From contig NZ_CP101809.1 in the NCBI RefSeq assembly GCF_024498275.1, positions 992,001-1,056,000 on the forward strand: DNA of 64,000 nucleotides. The letters run 5' to 3'. The notes under the pieces are model-generated. The model was not told the origin of the DNA. It worked only from the letters and a program-made list of their open reading frames with translations, and did not search any database. This document shows positions 44,281 to 53,948 of the stretch, one piece after another; positions within the stretch are counted from its first letter, which is position 1, and each line of letters starts with the position of its first letter. This DNA is from Mycoplasmoides fastidiosum (GTDB taxonomy: Bacteria; Bacillota_I; Bacilli_A; Mycoplasmatales; Mycoplasmoidaceae). The position numbers were made by a program, and so were the translations under genes.

Positions 44281-44727
44281 ATGTCTCAACAATCCAAATT
44301 ATTTGATCCGGACATGTTAGCATGGAGTGATGAAATTAAAGATTGAAAAACTGCTGTTTATAAAGGTGTTGACTTATTAGTTCAGCAAAATAAAGCTACT
44401 CCTGAATTAGCTACAGCAATTTTTGCTACTACTGATAAATTTGGTCCATACTATGTATTTGAACCAGGATTGGCTTTATTACATGCTGAACCAAATTCAC
44501 ACTCATTAACAGCAGCTACTTCTACTTTGATCTTAAAAGATAATGTAATCTTTGCTGATCAAGCTGATAAACAAGCCCGCATTATCATTACTATGGCTGC
44601 ACCCGATAGCAATAGTCACATTGATTTAATTGCTGAATTTAGTAAAGTTTTTGGGGATCAAGAACTAAAAAACCAAATTTTACAAGTACAGTCGTTGACT
44701 GAATTTAAGAAATTGGTCAAAATTTAA
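44281..44727 (+). CDS. ulaC: PTS EIIA component, ascorbate/mannitol-fructose type (copy 1)
   Basis: A 148-aa cytoplasmic phosphotransferase domain. LALLHAEP carries the active-site His68 that accepts phosphate from HPr, and the flanking GPYYVFEPG and ADKQARIIITMAAPDSNSH blocks are typical of EIIA of the UlaC/MtlA-FruA fold. It is the first gene of an EIIA-EIIB-EIIC operon: 15 bases to EIIB, which is followed by EIIC after 12 more. The second copy at 46910 has the same length and the same His68 and is almost identical over the central 35 residues. Confidence 0.88.
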
Positions 44728-44742
44728 GAAGGAGAGAATATC

Positions 44743-45015
44743 ATGCGAATCAAATGTGTTTGCGGTTCAGGATTAGGCTCTTCATTGTTATTAGAAATGA
44801 ATGTCAAGTCGGTGCTGGAGAAATTAGGCATTAAATATGAAAGTGTTGAACACACAAATATTTCTTCTTTTAACGGAATTGATGTTGATTTCATTGTCAT
44901 TGGTGCTGATGTTGCCTCATCTTTGAATTATCCGCATGAAAAAATGGTGCTGATCACCAATATTTTGTCAAAAGAAGAAGTGGAAACCAAACTAAAAACT
45001 TTTTTAAAGTTATAA
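44743..45015 (+). CDS. ulaB: PTS EIIB component, ascorbate (Ula) type (copy 1)
   Basis: A 90-aa protein with the lactose/ascorbate EIIB phosphocysteine loop at the N terminus: CVCGSGLGSSLLLEMN, in which Cys7 directly before GSGLGSS is the phosphorylated residue. The rest alternates strand and helix with ISSFNGIDVDFIVIGADVA. GAAGGAGAG ahead of ATG 44743 is a strong ribosome site. It accepts phosphate from EIIA and passes it to the substrate bound by EIIC. Confidence 0.9.
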   Translation: MRIKCVCGSGLGSSLLLEMNVKSVLEKLGIKYESVEHTNISSFNGIDVDFIVIGADVASSLNYPHEKMVLITNILSKEEVETKLKTFLKL

Positions 45016-45027
45016 GGATTTAAAAAT

Positions 45028-46584
45028 ATGTGATTTCTAATATTTTTACGTGATTTTGTTGGTTTACCAGCCTTTTTAGTTGCCATTTTCGCACTAATTG
45101 GAGCTTTGTTACAACGTAAAAAACTAAACGAGATTGTTACTAGCGTTTTTAAGGTAATTGTTGGATTTTTAATTTTAGGTGCTGGTGCTGGAGTATTAAT
45201 TGGCTCGCTGAACCAGTTTCAACCCCTATTTGAATCTGCATACAGTTTGCAAGGAATTATTCCTAATAATGATGCTTTTTCAGGTTTGTTAGCTAATGTT
45301 TTACCAAAAATGGGTAGTTTAGCTTCGTTAATCATGATTGTGGGAATGATCATGAACTTGATTTTGGCTGGTTTTTCCCGCTTCCGTTATGTGTTTGTTT
45401 CTGGACACATGTTATATTATTTAGGTTTGATGTTATCAGGGGTTTTTTATAAAATCGGGTTTGATTTTGAAAATAATCCTGCTGATTTTGTCATTTCTTT
45501 ATTCGGCGGAGCTGCAATTTTATCTTTGTATATGGCAATTTCACCAGCCATGATGCAACGTTATACCCGTACTATTACTGGAACTGATGAATTTGGTCTT
45601 GGCCATACTGGTAGTTTTGGTTATGCAATTAGTGGAGTGATTGGTGAAGCAGTGGGTAAACTTCGCAAGGGAAAAATTACTTCTACTGAAGCAATTAATT
45701 TCCCTAAACAATTATTCTTCTTAAGAAATATTTTAGTTTCCATTACTTTAACCATTTTTATTTTCTATATGTTAGCCTTTATCCCAAGTGGTGTCATGTA
45801 TGAATTGGGTCATTATACCCAAGTGGTTGATGGTCGCACTGTCCCTAAAGTAGGAAAAGAAGTCATCGTTGGAATTTTAAGTACTCGCAACTGGTTTGTG
45901 GAAATGTTGATTCAAGCTTTTACATTTACAGCTGGAGTCGAGATTATCTTAGTGGGAGTACGCATGTTTATTGGTGAGCTAGTCCCTTTATTTAAAGGAA
46001 TTAGTGAGAAATTTATTAAACGGGCTAAAGCCGCGGTCGATTGTCCGGTTCTATTCCCTTATGCTCAGAATGCTGTTTTAATTGGATTTATTAGTTCATT
46101 CTTGGGTGGAATCGTCGGGTTGGGAATTACGATTGGTCTATCCCAAGGCGCATTCATTCCTGCTGTTATTTTGCCTGGTTTAGTACCCCACTTTTTCTTA
46201 GGGGCAACTAATGGGATTTATGGTAATGCTAAAGGCGGATATTTAGGCGCAATTTTAGCTGCTTTTACCGTCGGAATCTTAATTACTTTTGTTCCAATCA
46301 TCTTTATCCTAGGACAATGGGTTCCCGGGGCCAATAAAGAATTAGAAGCAATTGCTATTCAAAATGGTGGTGAAAGTCAGCTCGATGGATTAAGAACTTT
46401 AAACTGAGGTGATACTGATTATACATTAGGTATTATTCCTGGAGTTTTAGGTTTAATTAACAAATGGGTTGGTTTTGCTTTTGCACTTGTGGTTTATGGT
46501 TTATTAATTATTGATGGTATCTTATTGAAATTTGTGCCATGATGACCGCGTCGTAAAACTCCAGTTGCTGTTGAAACTAAATAA
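45028..46584 (+). CDS. ulaA: PTS EIIC permease, UlaA/SgaT family (copy 1)
   Basis: A 518-aa polytopic membrane permease. ATG 45028 opens MWFLIFLRDFVGLPAF, with UGA as the second codon. Family hallmarks of UlaA include KVIVGFLILGAGAGVLIGSL, GELVPLFKGISEKFI, AAVDCPVLFPYAQNAVLIGF and GLVPHFFLGATNG, and the protein has ten or more hydrophobic segments. It ends with a basic PWWPRRK tail and a short soluble end. It takes up L-ascorbate or a related sugar acid and couples transport to phosphorylation by EIIB. Substrate is inferred from the family. A strong terminator closes the operon 30 bases downstream. Confidence 0.9.
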
Positions 46585-46616
46585 CTTAATTGATTTTTAC
46601 CGTTTCTTTTATTAAA

Positions 46617-46645
46617 AAAACCAAGAGCTAGCTCTTGGTTTTTTT
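46617..46645 (+). terminator. Terminator of PTS operon 1
   Basis: CCAAGAGC and GCTCTTGG form a perfect stem with a 2-base loop, extended by A/T pairs and followed by T7. Confidence 0.9.
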
Positions 46646-46909
46646 CTTGCTTTCAGCAGTTATTTTTATTCTTGATCAATGATTATTTTTTCTTGAAAAG
46701 GTTGTAGAAATCATCTAATTATTACTAAAAAATTGCAATTTCACCAGCAAAAAGGTCTTGTTTTTTCTATTGAAGGTTTCTAAAATTTTTTTTATAAATT
46801 TGTGTTAATTGAAAAAAATTTTCCAAAATCACGAAAACTTTTTTTGGATCGATAAAATTTAGGTGGGTGGTTTCTTTTATTAATCTAACTAAAACAAAAC
46901 TAATCAATC

Positions 46910-47356
46910 ATGGCCGAAAAATTACAATTATTTCACCCTGAAATGATCGAATGAAGTGACACCATTCACGACTGAAAAACAGCCGTAATTAAGGGAGTGG
47001 AAATTTTAGTACGACATAATAAAGCAACTGCTCAACTAGCTAATGCGATTTTTGCAACAACGGCGAAATTTGGTCCTTACTATGTTTTTGAAGGGGGTTT
47101 AGCTTTATTACATGCTGAACCAGGCACTTATGCTTTAGCTCCGGCTACATCAACTTTGATCTTAAAAGATAATGTAATCTTTGCTGATCAAGCTGATAAA
47201 CAAGCCCGCATTATTATCACTATGGCGGCACCAGATAATAATAGTCACATGGATTTAATTGCTGAATTTAGTCAATATTTTACTGATGAACAAACTAAAG
47301 CTGCCATTTTAAAAGTTCAATCGTTAGCTGAATTTAAAAAAATTATTAAATGATAG
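46910..47356 (+). CDS. ulaC: PTS EIIA component (copy 2)
   Basis: A 148-aa paralogue of the EIIA at 44281, with the phosphoacceptor at the same place (His68 in LALLHAEP) and the same DNVIFADQADKQARIIITMAAPD core. The C terminus ends Lys-Trp because UGA is followed directly by TAG 47354-47356. The first 30 residues and the last 40 differ from copy 1 by many substitutions, while the core is kept. It is preceded by 264 bases without a gene, in which only a weak TAAAAT box (46853-46858) suggests a promoter. Confidence 0.88.
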
Positions 47357-47371
47357 GGAAAACGATATCAA

Positions 47372-47644
47372 ATGAAAATTACATGCGTTTGTGGATCTGG
47401 GTTGGGTTCATCTTTATTACTTGAAATGAACGTGAAAAGTGTTTTAGATGCTTTGGGTGTTCAATATGAAAGTGTTAATCACACTAACATTTCCTCTTTT
47501 AATGGACAAGGATTAGATTTCATTGTCATCGGGAAGGATGTAGCTCCATCACTAAATTTTCCCGAAGACAAAATGATTGTTTTGACTAATATTTTGTCCA
47601 AACAAGAATTGGAAACAAAAATAAAAGCTTTTTTAAAAATATAG
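47372..47644 (+). CDS. ulaB: PTS EIIB component (copy 2)
   Basis: A 90-aa EIIB with CVCGSGLGSSLLLEMNVKSVL at the N terminus and phosphocysteine Cys7, closely matching copy 1. Differences are concentrated in the C-terminal half (GQGLDFIVIGKDVAPSLNFPEDK). It follows EIIA by 15 bases and precedes EIIC by nine. Confidence 0.9.
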   Translation: MKITCVCGSGLGSSLLLEMNVKSVLDALGVQYESVNHTNISSFNGQGLDFIVIGKDVAPSLNFPEDKMIVLTNILSKQELETKIKAFLKI

Positions 47645-47653
47645 GCACAGAAA

Positions 47654-49219
47654 ATGTGAGTTCTAATTTTCTTACGCGATTTTGTAGCTGTTCCAGCTTT
47701 TTTAGTGGCCATTTTTACCCTAATTGGTGCACTGCTACAAAAACGTAAAATAACCGAAATTACAATTAGTGTTTTTAAAGTAATTGTCGGTTTTTTAATT
47801 TTAGGTGGGGGTGCTGGAGTTTTAGTGGGATCACTAAATAATTTTCAGCCCTTGTTTGAAGTGACCTACAATTTAAACGGAGTGATTCCTAACAATGATG
47901 CATTTGCTGGATTGCTAGCCACTGCTTTACCCCGCATTGCTACTTTAGGATCATTAATTATGATCGTGGGCATGGTGATGAATTTAATTCTAGCTGCTTT
48001 CTCTCGGTTTAAATATGTTTATTTGTCAGGTCATGTGTTGTATTACACATCATTGATGTTAGCTACTGTCATGTACACAATTGGGTTTGACTTTGAGAAT
48101 AATGTTTCTGATTTTGTCATTTCCCTATTTGCTGGTTCATCAGTAATAGCAGTTTATATGGTTTTATCCCCCGCTTCTCAGCAACGGTATATGCGGTTAA
48201 TTACTGGCACCAATGAAATTGGTTTAGGTCATACTGGTGGATTTGGGTATGCGATTAGTGGGTTAATTGGTGAAGTCATTTATAAATTAAAAAAAGGCAA
48301 AGTTACTTCTACTGAAGCAATTAAATTCCCCAAAGGTTTATTCTTTTTTCGTAATACTCTAGTCTCTATTTCCATTACGATTTTTATTTTCTACATGTTT
48401 GCATTTATTCCTAGCGGTATCATGTATGATCTGGGGCGATATACCCAAGAAGTTGATGGGGTTCATGTTCCTCTTCCTGGATTAGAAAATGTTGTCAAGA
48501 TTTTAAGCTCACCCCATTGGTTAGTGCAAATGTTTTTACAAGCCTTTATTTTTACTGCTGGTGTAGAAATCATTTTAATTGGGGTACGAATGTTTATTGG
48601 TGAACTGGTTCCCCTATTTAAGGGCATTAGTGACCGGTTTATTAAAAATTCTAAAGCTGCTGTAGACTGTCCTGTTGTTTATCCTTACGCACCTAATGCG
48701 GTGATTATTGGGTTTATTAGTTCGTTTGTTGGCGGCATTATTGGTATGGGGATTACGATTGGATTATCAGGTGGTCAAATTATTGTCGCTACAATTTTAC
48801 CTGGTTTAGTGCCCCATTTCTTTTTAGGTGCGACCAGTGGTGTATTTGGCAATGTTAAAGGGGGGATTTGGGGCGCAATTGTGGGTCCATTAATTATGGG
48901 AATTTTTATTACTTTTATTCCGGTGATTTTTCTTGCTGGAAAATGAGTGCCAGGAACAAATGAACAATTGTCCGCTTTAGCCGCCAGGGCTGAAGAACCA
49001 AGTTCTTTAATTTCTCTAAACTGGGGTGATACTGATTACATCATTGGTGCAATTCCTGGGGTTCTTGGTTTAATTAGTAAATGAGTGGCTTTTGGGTTAG
49101 CTCTTATTATTTATTTTGGTTTAATCGTGGATGGGTTATTACTAAAATATGTGTCATGATGACCACGCCGAAAAACCCAATTATCACCCGAAGAAAATTT
49201 GGATACAAACGGAAAATAA
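47654..49219 (+). CDS. ulaA: PTS EIIC permease, UlaA/SgaT family (copy 2)
   Basis: A 521-aa permease starting MWVLIFLRDFVAVPAF (UGA-Trp at codon 2), clearly paralogous to the EIIC at 45028: same GELVPLFKGIS, AAVDCPVVYPYAPNAVIIGF and GLVPHFFLGAT blocks, same WWPRRK near the C terminus. An extracytoplasmic or loop region (TQEVDGVHVPLPGLENVVKIL) differs, as does the stretch after VPGTNEQLSALAA, so the two transporters may differ in affinity or substrate. Its stop is one base from the transketolase start, which ties sugar entry to the pentose-phosphate pathway. Confidence 0.9.
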
Positions 49220-49220
49220 A

Positions 49221-51173
49221 ATGTCAAATATTCACCAAAAATTTGTAGCCGCAATGCGGGGAATTAGTTTAGATGCAATTAATCAAGCCAAACAAGGACA
49301 CATTGGGATGGCTTTAGGAGCAACCAATTTAGCTTATAACCTGATTGGTCGAAAAATGAAATTCACTCATAAAAGACCGAATTGGATCAATCGTGACCGG
49401 TTGATCCTAAGTGCGGGGCATGGGTCCTTATTGCTTTATTCAATTCATCATTTCATGGGTTTGCTAACCAAAGAAGACATGCAAAAACATAAACAACTAG
49501 ACTCCAAAACGCCCAGTCATCCCGAAATCAGTTATGATGGTTACATTGATGCTTCAACTGGTCCATTAGGTCAAGGTGTTGCTATGGGCGTAGGCATGGC
49601 CATTAGTCAAACTTATTTAGCCAAACAATTTAATCGTCCCAATTTCCCCATTATGGATCATGAAATTTTTGTTATTTGTGGGGATGGCGATTTACAAGAA
49701 GGGGTTGCTTTAGAAGCGATTCAGTTAGCTGGAACTTTAAATTTAAACCAGCTAATTTTGTTACACGATTACAATGATTGTCAAATTGATTCACGTTCGT
49801 CTGCAGTTAATAAGATTGATTTTGTGCAATATTTTCAATCCCAAAATTTTGATGTCATCATTTTAGAAAATGATGATTCAGAAGGAATTTTAGCAGCAAT
49901 TGATCAGGCTAAACTCAATCAAAAGCCCACTTATATTCAAGTTAAAACCGTAATTGCTAAAAATACAAAATGAGCCAATCAACCAAAAGGGCATAATGGA
50001 ACTTTAAATCCTGAAGAAACAATTGCTTATAAAAAACTGAATGGATTAACTTCTTTTGTCCCTTTTGAATATCCAGATGAAATTTATCAACACGGAAAAA
50101 AACTTTTGGAACAAAAAAACGAGGCCTATGAAGAGTGATTTCGGTTATTCAATGAATATATGACGCAATATCCAGCTGAAGGAATTAAATTTTGCAGTTT
50201 AATGAATGAGAACCTGTCTTATCCTGATTTTAATTTTTCTTTTAAAAAAACAAACAGTGCCATCCGTGACTACATTCAAGAAATCATGGCACAAATTGAA
50301 CAAGACTTCTGAAATATCATTGGTGGTTCAGCTGATCTAAAAACCGCATGTCGGGTTGGTTTTACAACTGATTTAGAAGAAGGAGGAAGAAACATTAAAT
50401 ATGGAATTCGGGAATTTGCTATGACCGCAATTAATAATGGCATTTATTTACATAGTAAATTACGAACTATTGATGCTACTTTTCTAGTTTTTTCTGATTA
50501 TTCTAAACCAGCTTTACGCTTAGGAGCAATCATGAAAATTCCTAGCATTCATGTTTTTACCCACGATAGTTATCAAGTTGGCGGGGATGGACCAACCCAT
50601 CAACCAATTGAACAATTAGCAACTTTACGAGCTATGCCTAATACTTTAGTGATTCGTCCTTGTGACGAAGCTGAAACCAATTTAGCTTTTAAACGAGCTA
50701 TTAACAGTCAAGATCAACAAGTAATTATTATTGGTTCACGACAACCTTTAAAATCATTTAACTTAGCTCCAGCAACTAATTTTGCTGCTTATCCTATTTT
50801 GCAACCTGAAAAATTTGACATCTCTATTTTGGCTTCTGGTTCTGAAGTAGAATTAGCGGTCAAGGTAGCTGAAAAATTACAAGCAGAACATGAAATTATT
50901 GCCCAAGTTATTTCTGTGCCCATTTTACAAGAATTAGTTACTGATTATCAATTGATAACAAAACTAAAATTAAAAACTAAACCTATTTTTGCTATTGAAG
51001 CTTCTAATGATAAGATGTGATACATGCTAGCTAAATTTAACCGTTTTGAGTGTTGTTTAGCTAAAAGATTTGGTAAATCAGCAGATGGTCAAAAAGTTTA
51101 TGAATCCAATGGTTTTAGTGTTCATGGGATTGTTGACCAAATTTTAAGTTGAAAATATTGAAGTTTTTACTAA
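49221..51173 (+). CDS. tkt: Transketolase
   Basis: A 650-aa thiamine-diphosphate enzyme, normal length for the family, read with seven UGA-Trp codons. It moves two-carbon ketol units between pentose phosphates and glycolytic sugars. Visible motifs: GHIGMALGATN, SAGHGSLLLYS, DASTGPLGQGVAMGVGMA, the TPP/Mg site GDGDLQEGVALEA with NDCQIDS, the activating Glu in FGIREFAMT, and THDSYQVGGDGPTHQPIEQ. ATG 49221 is one base after the preceding EIIC stop. In-frame codons upstream lie inside that gene and are not used. Co-transcription with the PTS genes suggests pentose phosphates derived from the imported sugar acid are a substrate. Confidence 0.93.
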
Positions 51174-51257
51174 TTGATAAATTAAAACCGACTGGTTTAA
51201 ATCAGCAAATATGGTATAATTGATTCGAGTTTGTTTTCTATGATTTTAGAAACATGC

Positions 51258-51331
51258 GCAGAATTAGTTTAATGGTAGAATATAACCTTGCCAAGGTTAA
51301 GACGCGAGTTCGATTCTCGTATTCTGCTCCA
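51258..51331 (+). tRNA. tRNA-Gly (GCC)
   Basis: A 74-base cloverleaf. The acceptor arm GCAGAAT/ATTCTGC with discriminator T and encoded CCA, anticodon arm TAACC-TTGCCAA-GGTTA with anticodon GCC at 51290-51292, and T-arm CGAGTTCGATTCTCG are all visible. Confidence 0.95.
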
Positions 51332-51344
51332 TATATATAATTAA

Positions 51345-51379
51345 AAATCTCCTTAATTAAAAATTAAGGAGATTTTTTT
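51345..51379 (+). terminator. Terminator after tRNA-Gly
   Basis: AAATCTCCTTAATT and AATTAAGGAGATTT form a 14-bp stem with a short A loop, then T. Confidence 0.88.
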
Positions 51380-51400
51380 ATGCAGTAAAATTAAGTTACT

Positions 51401-52030
51401 ATGCGCATTTATCATTGAAAAGACTTAAAATCAATTGTTTTTGAATTAAAGATGAACAAAGCCGCAATTGTTGACACTGATACGGTTAAGGGTTTAATTG
51501 CTATTCAACCCGACATTATTTATGAACTAAAAAAACGTTCACTACGAAAACGATTAATTGTATTTATTTCTCGGCTAGAACAAATTCCCGAAGTTTTACC
51601 TGAAGATTTACAACCTTTAGTTAATAATTATTGGCCTGGACCGTTAACAATTGTTTTAAATGGAACTTCTTATCGAATGCCCAAATATCAACCCCTACTT
51701 CATTTAATTGATGAAGTAGGCCCGCTTTATTCTTCTTCAGCTAATTTATCTGATCAACCTCCTGTGACTAATTTAGCTGAAATTCAAACCCAATTTCAAG
51801 GCAAAATCAACAAGCTAATTATTGTCGAAGCCAACAGTTTTCATCCTGCTAAAATTTCACGAATTGCATCAACAATTTTTGATTACAACCAGAAAAAAAT
51901 TTTACGTTCTGGTGAAATTTCTGCTGAACAAATTAGTGCATATGTTCCTGTTAAAAAAGATCGACCAATTAATCTGTTTCTATCTTTTTTACGAAAGAAA
52001 AACGCTGCCCGAAATAATCACAACAAATAA
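51401..52030 (+). CDS. tsaC: Sua5/YciO/YrdC-family protein, threonylcarbamoyl-AMP synthase
   Basis: A 209-aa protein starting at ATG 51401 (MRIYHWKDL; Trp is UGA), which is needed to include the whole N-terminal strand. It makes threonylcarbamoyl-AMP from Thr, bicarbonate and ATP for the t6A37 modification of ANN-decoding tRNAs. Seen: DTDTVKGLIAIQ (the family TDTVYGL site), WPGPLTIVL (PGPxT motif) and LYSSSANLSDQPPVTNL (SSANxSG-like), with KKILRSGEIS close to the C terminus. The KRP-x-NPL substrate segment is not recognisable. Length suits the short TsaC form. Confidence 0.82.
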
Positions 52031-52063
52031 AAAACCACCATTGATAACAATGGTGGTTTTTTT
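52031..52063. terminator. Bidirectional terminator after tsaC
   Basis: AAAACCACCATTG and CAATGGTGGTTTT form a 13-bp stem with a 4-base loop, flanked by A and T runs. It lies between convergent genes and can serve both. Confidence 0.9.
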
Positions 52064-52120
52064 AAAATCTTTTATAACTATTCGCCTGAAGTTACGATTT
52101 TAATATGTTCTTCTTCGGAT

Positions 52121-52831
52121 TTAGGTTTTTCTTCCTGAACTTCTTTTAAAGATTTTTTTCATGTTTACTAATTCGGCCACTCTTTTTCCGACAAAATCAC
52201 CAGAAATTTTGGGTTTTTGAATTTCACGAATTACTTCCACAATACGAGCATCAATATATTTAGATACTCGTTCTTTTTGTGATTTCTTCGCTGAAACATC
52301 AAGTTCCACAAATTTAACTAATGCTCCGTTTTTCAACTGGGGCAAAAATCTTTCAACATTACGAGTATGTACGTAATGAGAAACTTTTTGACCAATTTTT
52401 CGGGCTAATTCATGTTCATTTTCCGGAGTGAAAATTGAAATATCTTCAACTTCAGAAATGAATCCTCAATTAGAATTTTTAGGGTCGCTTTCGCTATCAC
52501 CCATAGAATTTTTATTTTGATAACTCATTCGAAATAAACCAGTTAACACTCTGCCATCTTTTTCAGGCCAATCCAAATAATCAATGTAGTAACGTTGGGA
52601 ATTAGAGATACCAATTTTTCCTTCAACAATTAATTCACTTAAAATGTCAATGAAAAAGTCATCTCGAATATAACTCTCATCGTTGTCTGCTCTAATCTTC
52701 TCAATCAACTTAAATCGTAAAGAACGGTAAGGAACAGTTCTTTCACTCTCTAGCAAAATATCAATAATATATTTGCTAATCTTGTTCCTCAACTCTTCTG
52801 AGTATTCCTGATTAGTTTCGCTATAATTCAC
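52121..52831 (-). CDS. Unknown soluble protein, possible 3' frameshift
   Basis: A 236-aa protein with one UGA-Trp. The N-terminal part (ELRNKISKYIIDILLESE...YRSLRFKLIEKI...DDFFIDILSELIVEGKIGI) looks like a winged-helix-type helical domain ending in a small sheet (RYYIDYLDW). The middle is acidic and loose, and the end (SKYIDARIVEVIREIQKP...VGKRVAELVNMKK) is helical and basic. I do not recognise the family. As read it stops at TAA 52123-52121 after a basic KIFKRSSGRKT tail. With one A fewer in the A7 run at 52153-52159 it would instead run to TAG 52080-52078 with an acidic tail (SLKEVQEEKPKSEEEH...), ending right at the terminator. Confidence 0.65.
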
Positions 52832-53086
52832 AGCAATCTATCCTCTGGGCATTCATAAAAAAATTTTTCATAAACCTTAAAAATTAGTAGTAATTTTTAA
52901 AATTAATATGAAAATAACACAAAAAAATATTCCTTTATTTTAATTTAGAAAGTTAAGAAGACTTAGAGATAAAACTAAGCCTTCGAAACCTTAATTTATT
53001 TTAGCATGTTTAAATAACTAAAATAAAAAAAATAAAAATTTTCTTATTCTAAATGAATTTTGTGAAATTAATTTATTTTTTTGCCT

Positions 53087-53791
53087 TTAATCCTCAAAGC
53101 TAATATTCGAACTAATCGCTTTATAAGCATCGCAAACCCGAACATGTTTATCTAAATGACCCGGTAAAATCATTTGGCATTTACAAAAATTTTTAAAAAA
53201 TTTTTGTAAACTTGTCTTCATTTGCATGGGATCACTAAGATATAAATCAGTTCTACCAATTGTGGTTGCAAAAACATGATCACCCGAAAAAACATAATCA
53301 TCAAAACTAAAACAAACCGAACCAGGACTATGGCCAGGAGTATGCAAAACCCGTAACCGAAAATTATCGATTTCAATTACATCATGATCTTTTCAGTTTT
53401 GATAGACAACTAAATCATTAATTAATTGTTTAGGATCATAACTAGGGTCCATGGAATGAATTCGTGCTAAACCATTTTCTAGAACGGGTTGATCAGCTTT
53501 GTGACAATAAATTGGGAGTTTGGTATATTCAATGATGGACCGAGCATAAATTCAGTGGTCTCAATGACCGTGAGTTAAAAAAATACCAACAACTTCTAAA
53601 TTATTTTTTTGGATAAATTCAATCAAAAAATCACCAATGAAACTGGGATCAATAATTAAAACTTTATTTTCATCAACCAGAAGGTAAGTGCAGTTTTGCA
53701 ACTGATTATCATCATTGTAAATTTGAATTAATTGATTAGAAATTTTATTAAATTTAGGATTAACTGTTTTGATATTTAATGATGCCTGCAT
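53087..53791 (-). CDS. Metallo-beta-lactamase-fold hydrolase (glyoxalase II-like)
   Basis: A 234-aa cytoplasmic hydrolase. The di-metal site is intact: THGHWDH (the HxHxDH motif, with Trp from UGA), a third-motif His in LHTPGHSPGSVCF, the bridging Asp in FSGDHVFATTIGRTDL, and a final His in ILPGHLDKH. The GRTDL segment and short length fit the YcbL/glyoxalase II-like group of MBL proteins that hydrolyse thioesters; the substrate is unknown. ATG 53791 is used. It is monocistronic as far as visible, with no neighbour in the same transcript. Confidence 0.88.
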
Positions 53792-53912
53792 TAACTTTAA
53801 CTCCGGCTTAAATTAGATATTAAATGGCTTTATTTTAAATATTTAAAGCCAAAATTTTGGTTATTTTTTCAAAATTCTAGTCTCATTTTCTCTGATGAAC
53901 TCGATAAATAGA

Positions 53913-53948
53913 TAAAAAATCTACTTGATAGTCAAGTAGATTTTTTAT
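53913..53948 (-). terminator. Terminator of the ABC-transporter operon
   Basis: TCTACTTGA and TCAAGTAGA form a stem with a 3-base loop, flanked by A6 and T6. It overlaps the stop of the minus-strand ABC gene. Confidence 0.88.

Noticed and set aside
46646-46909. Small RNA or riboswitch before the second PTS operon
   Set aside because: The stretch is AT-rich with short A and T runs. I found no stable nested helices and no recognisable aptamer.
49149-49220. Upstream start for transketolase
   Set aside because: It lies inside the 3' end of the EIIC gene in another frame. ATG 49221, one base after that stop, gives a normal transketolase N terminus.
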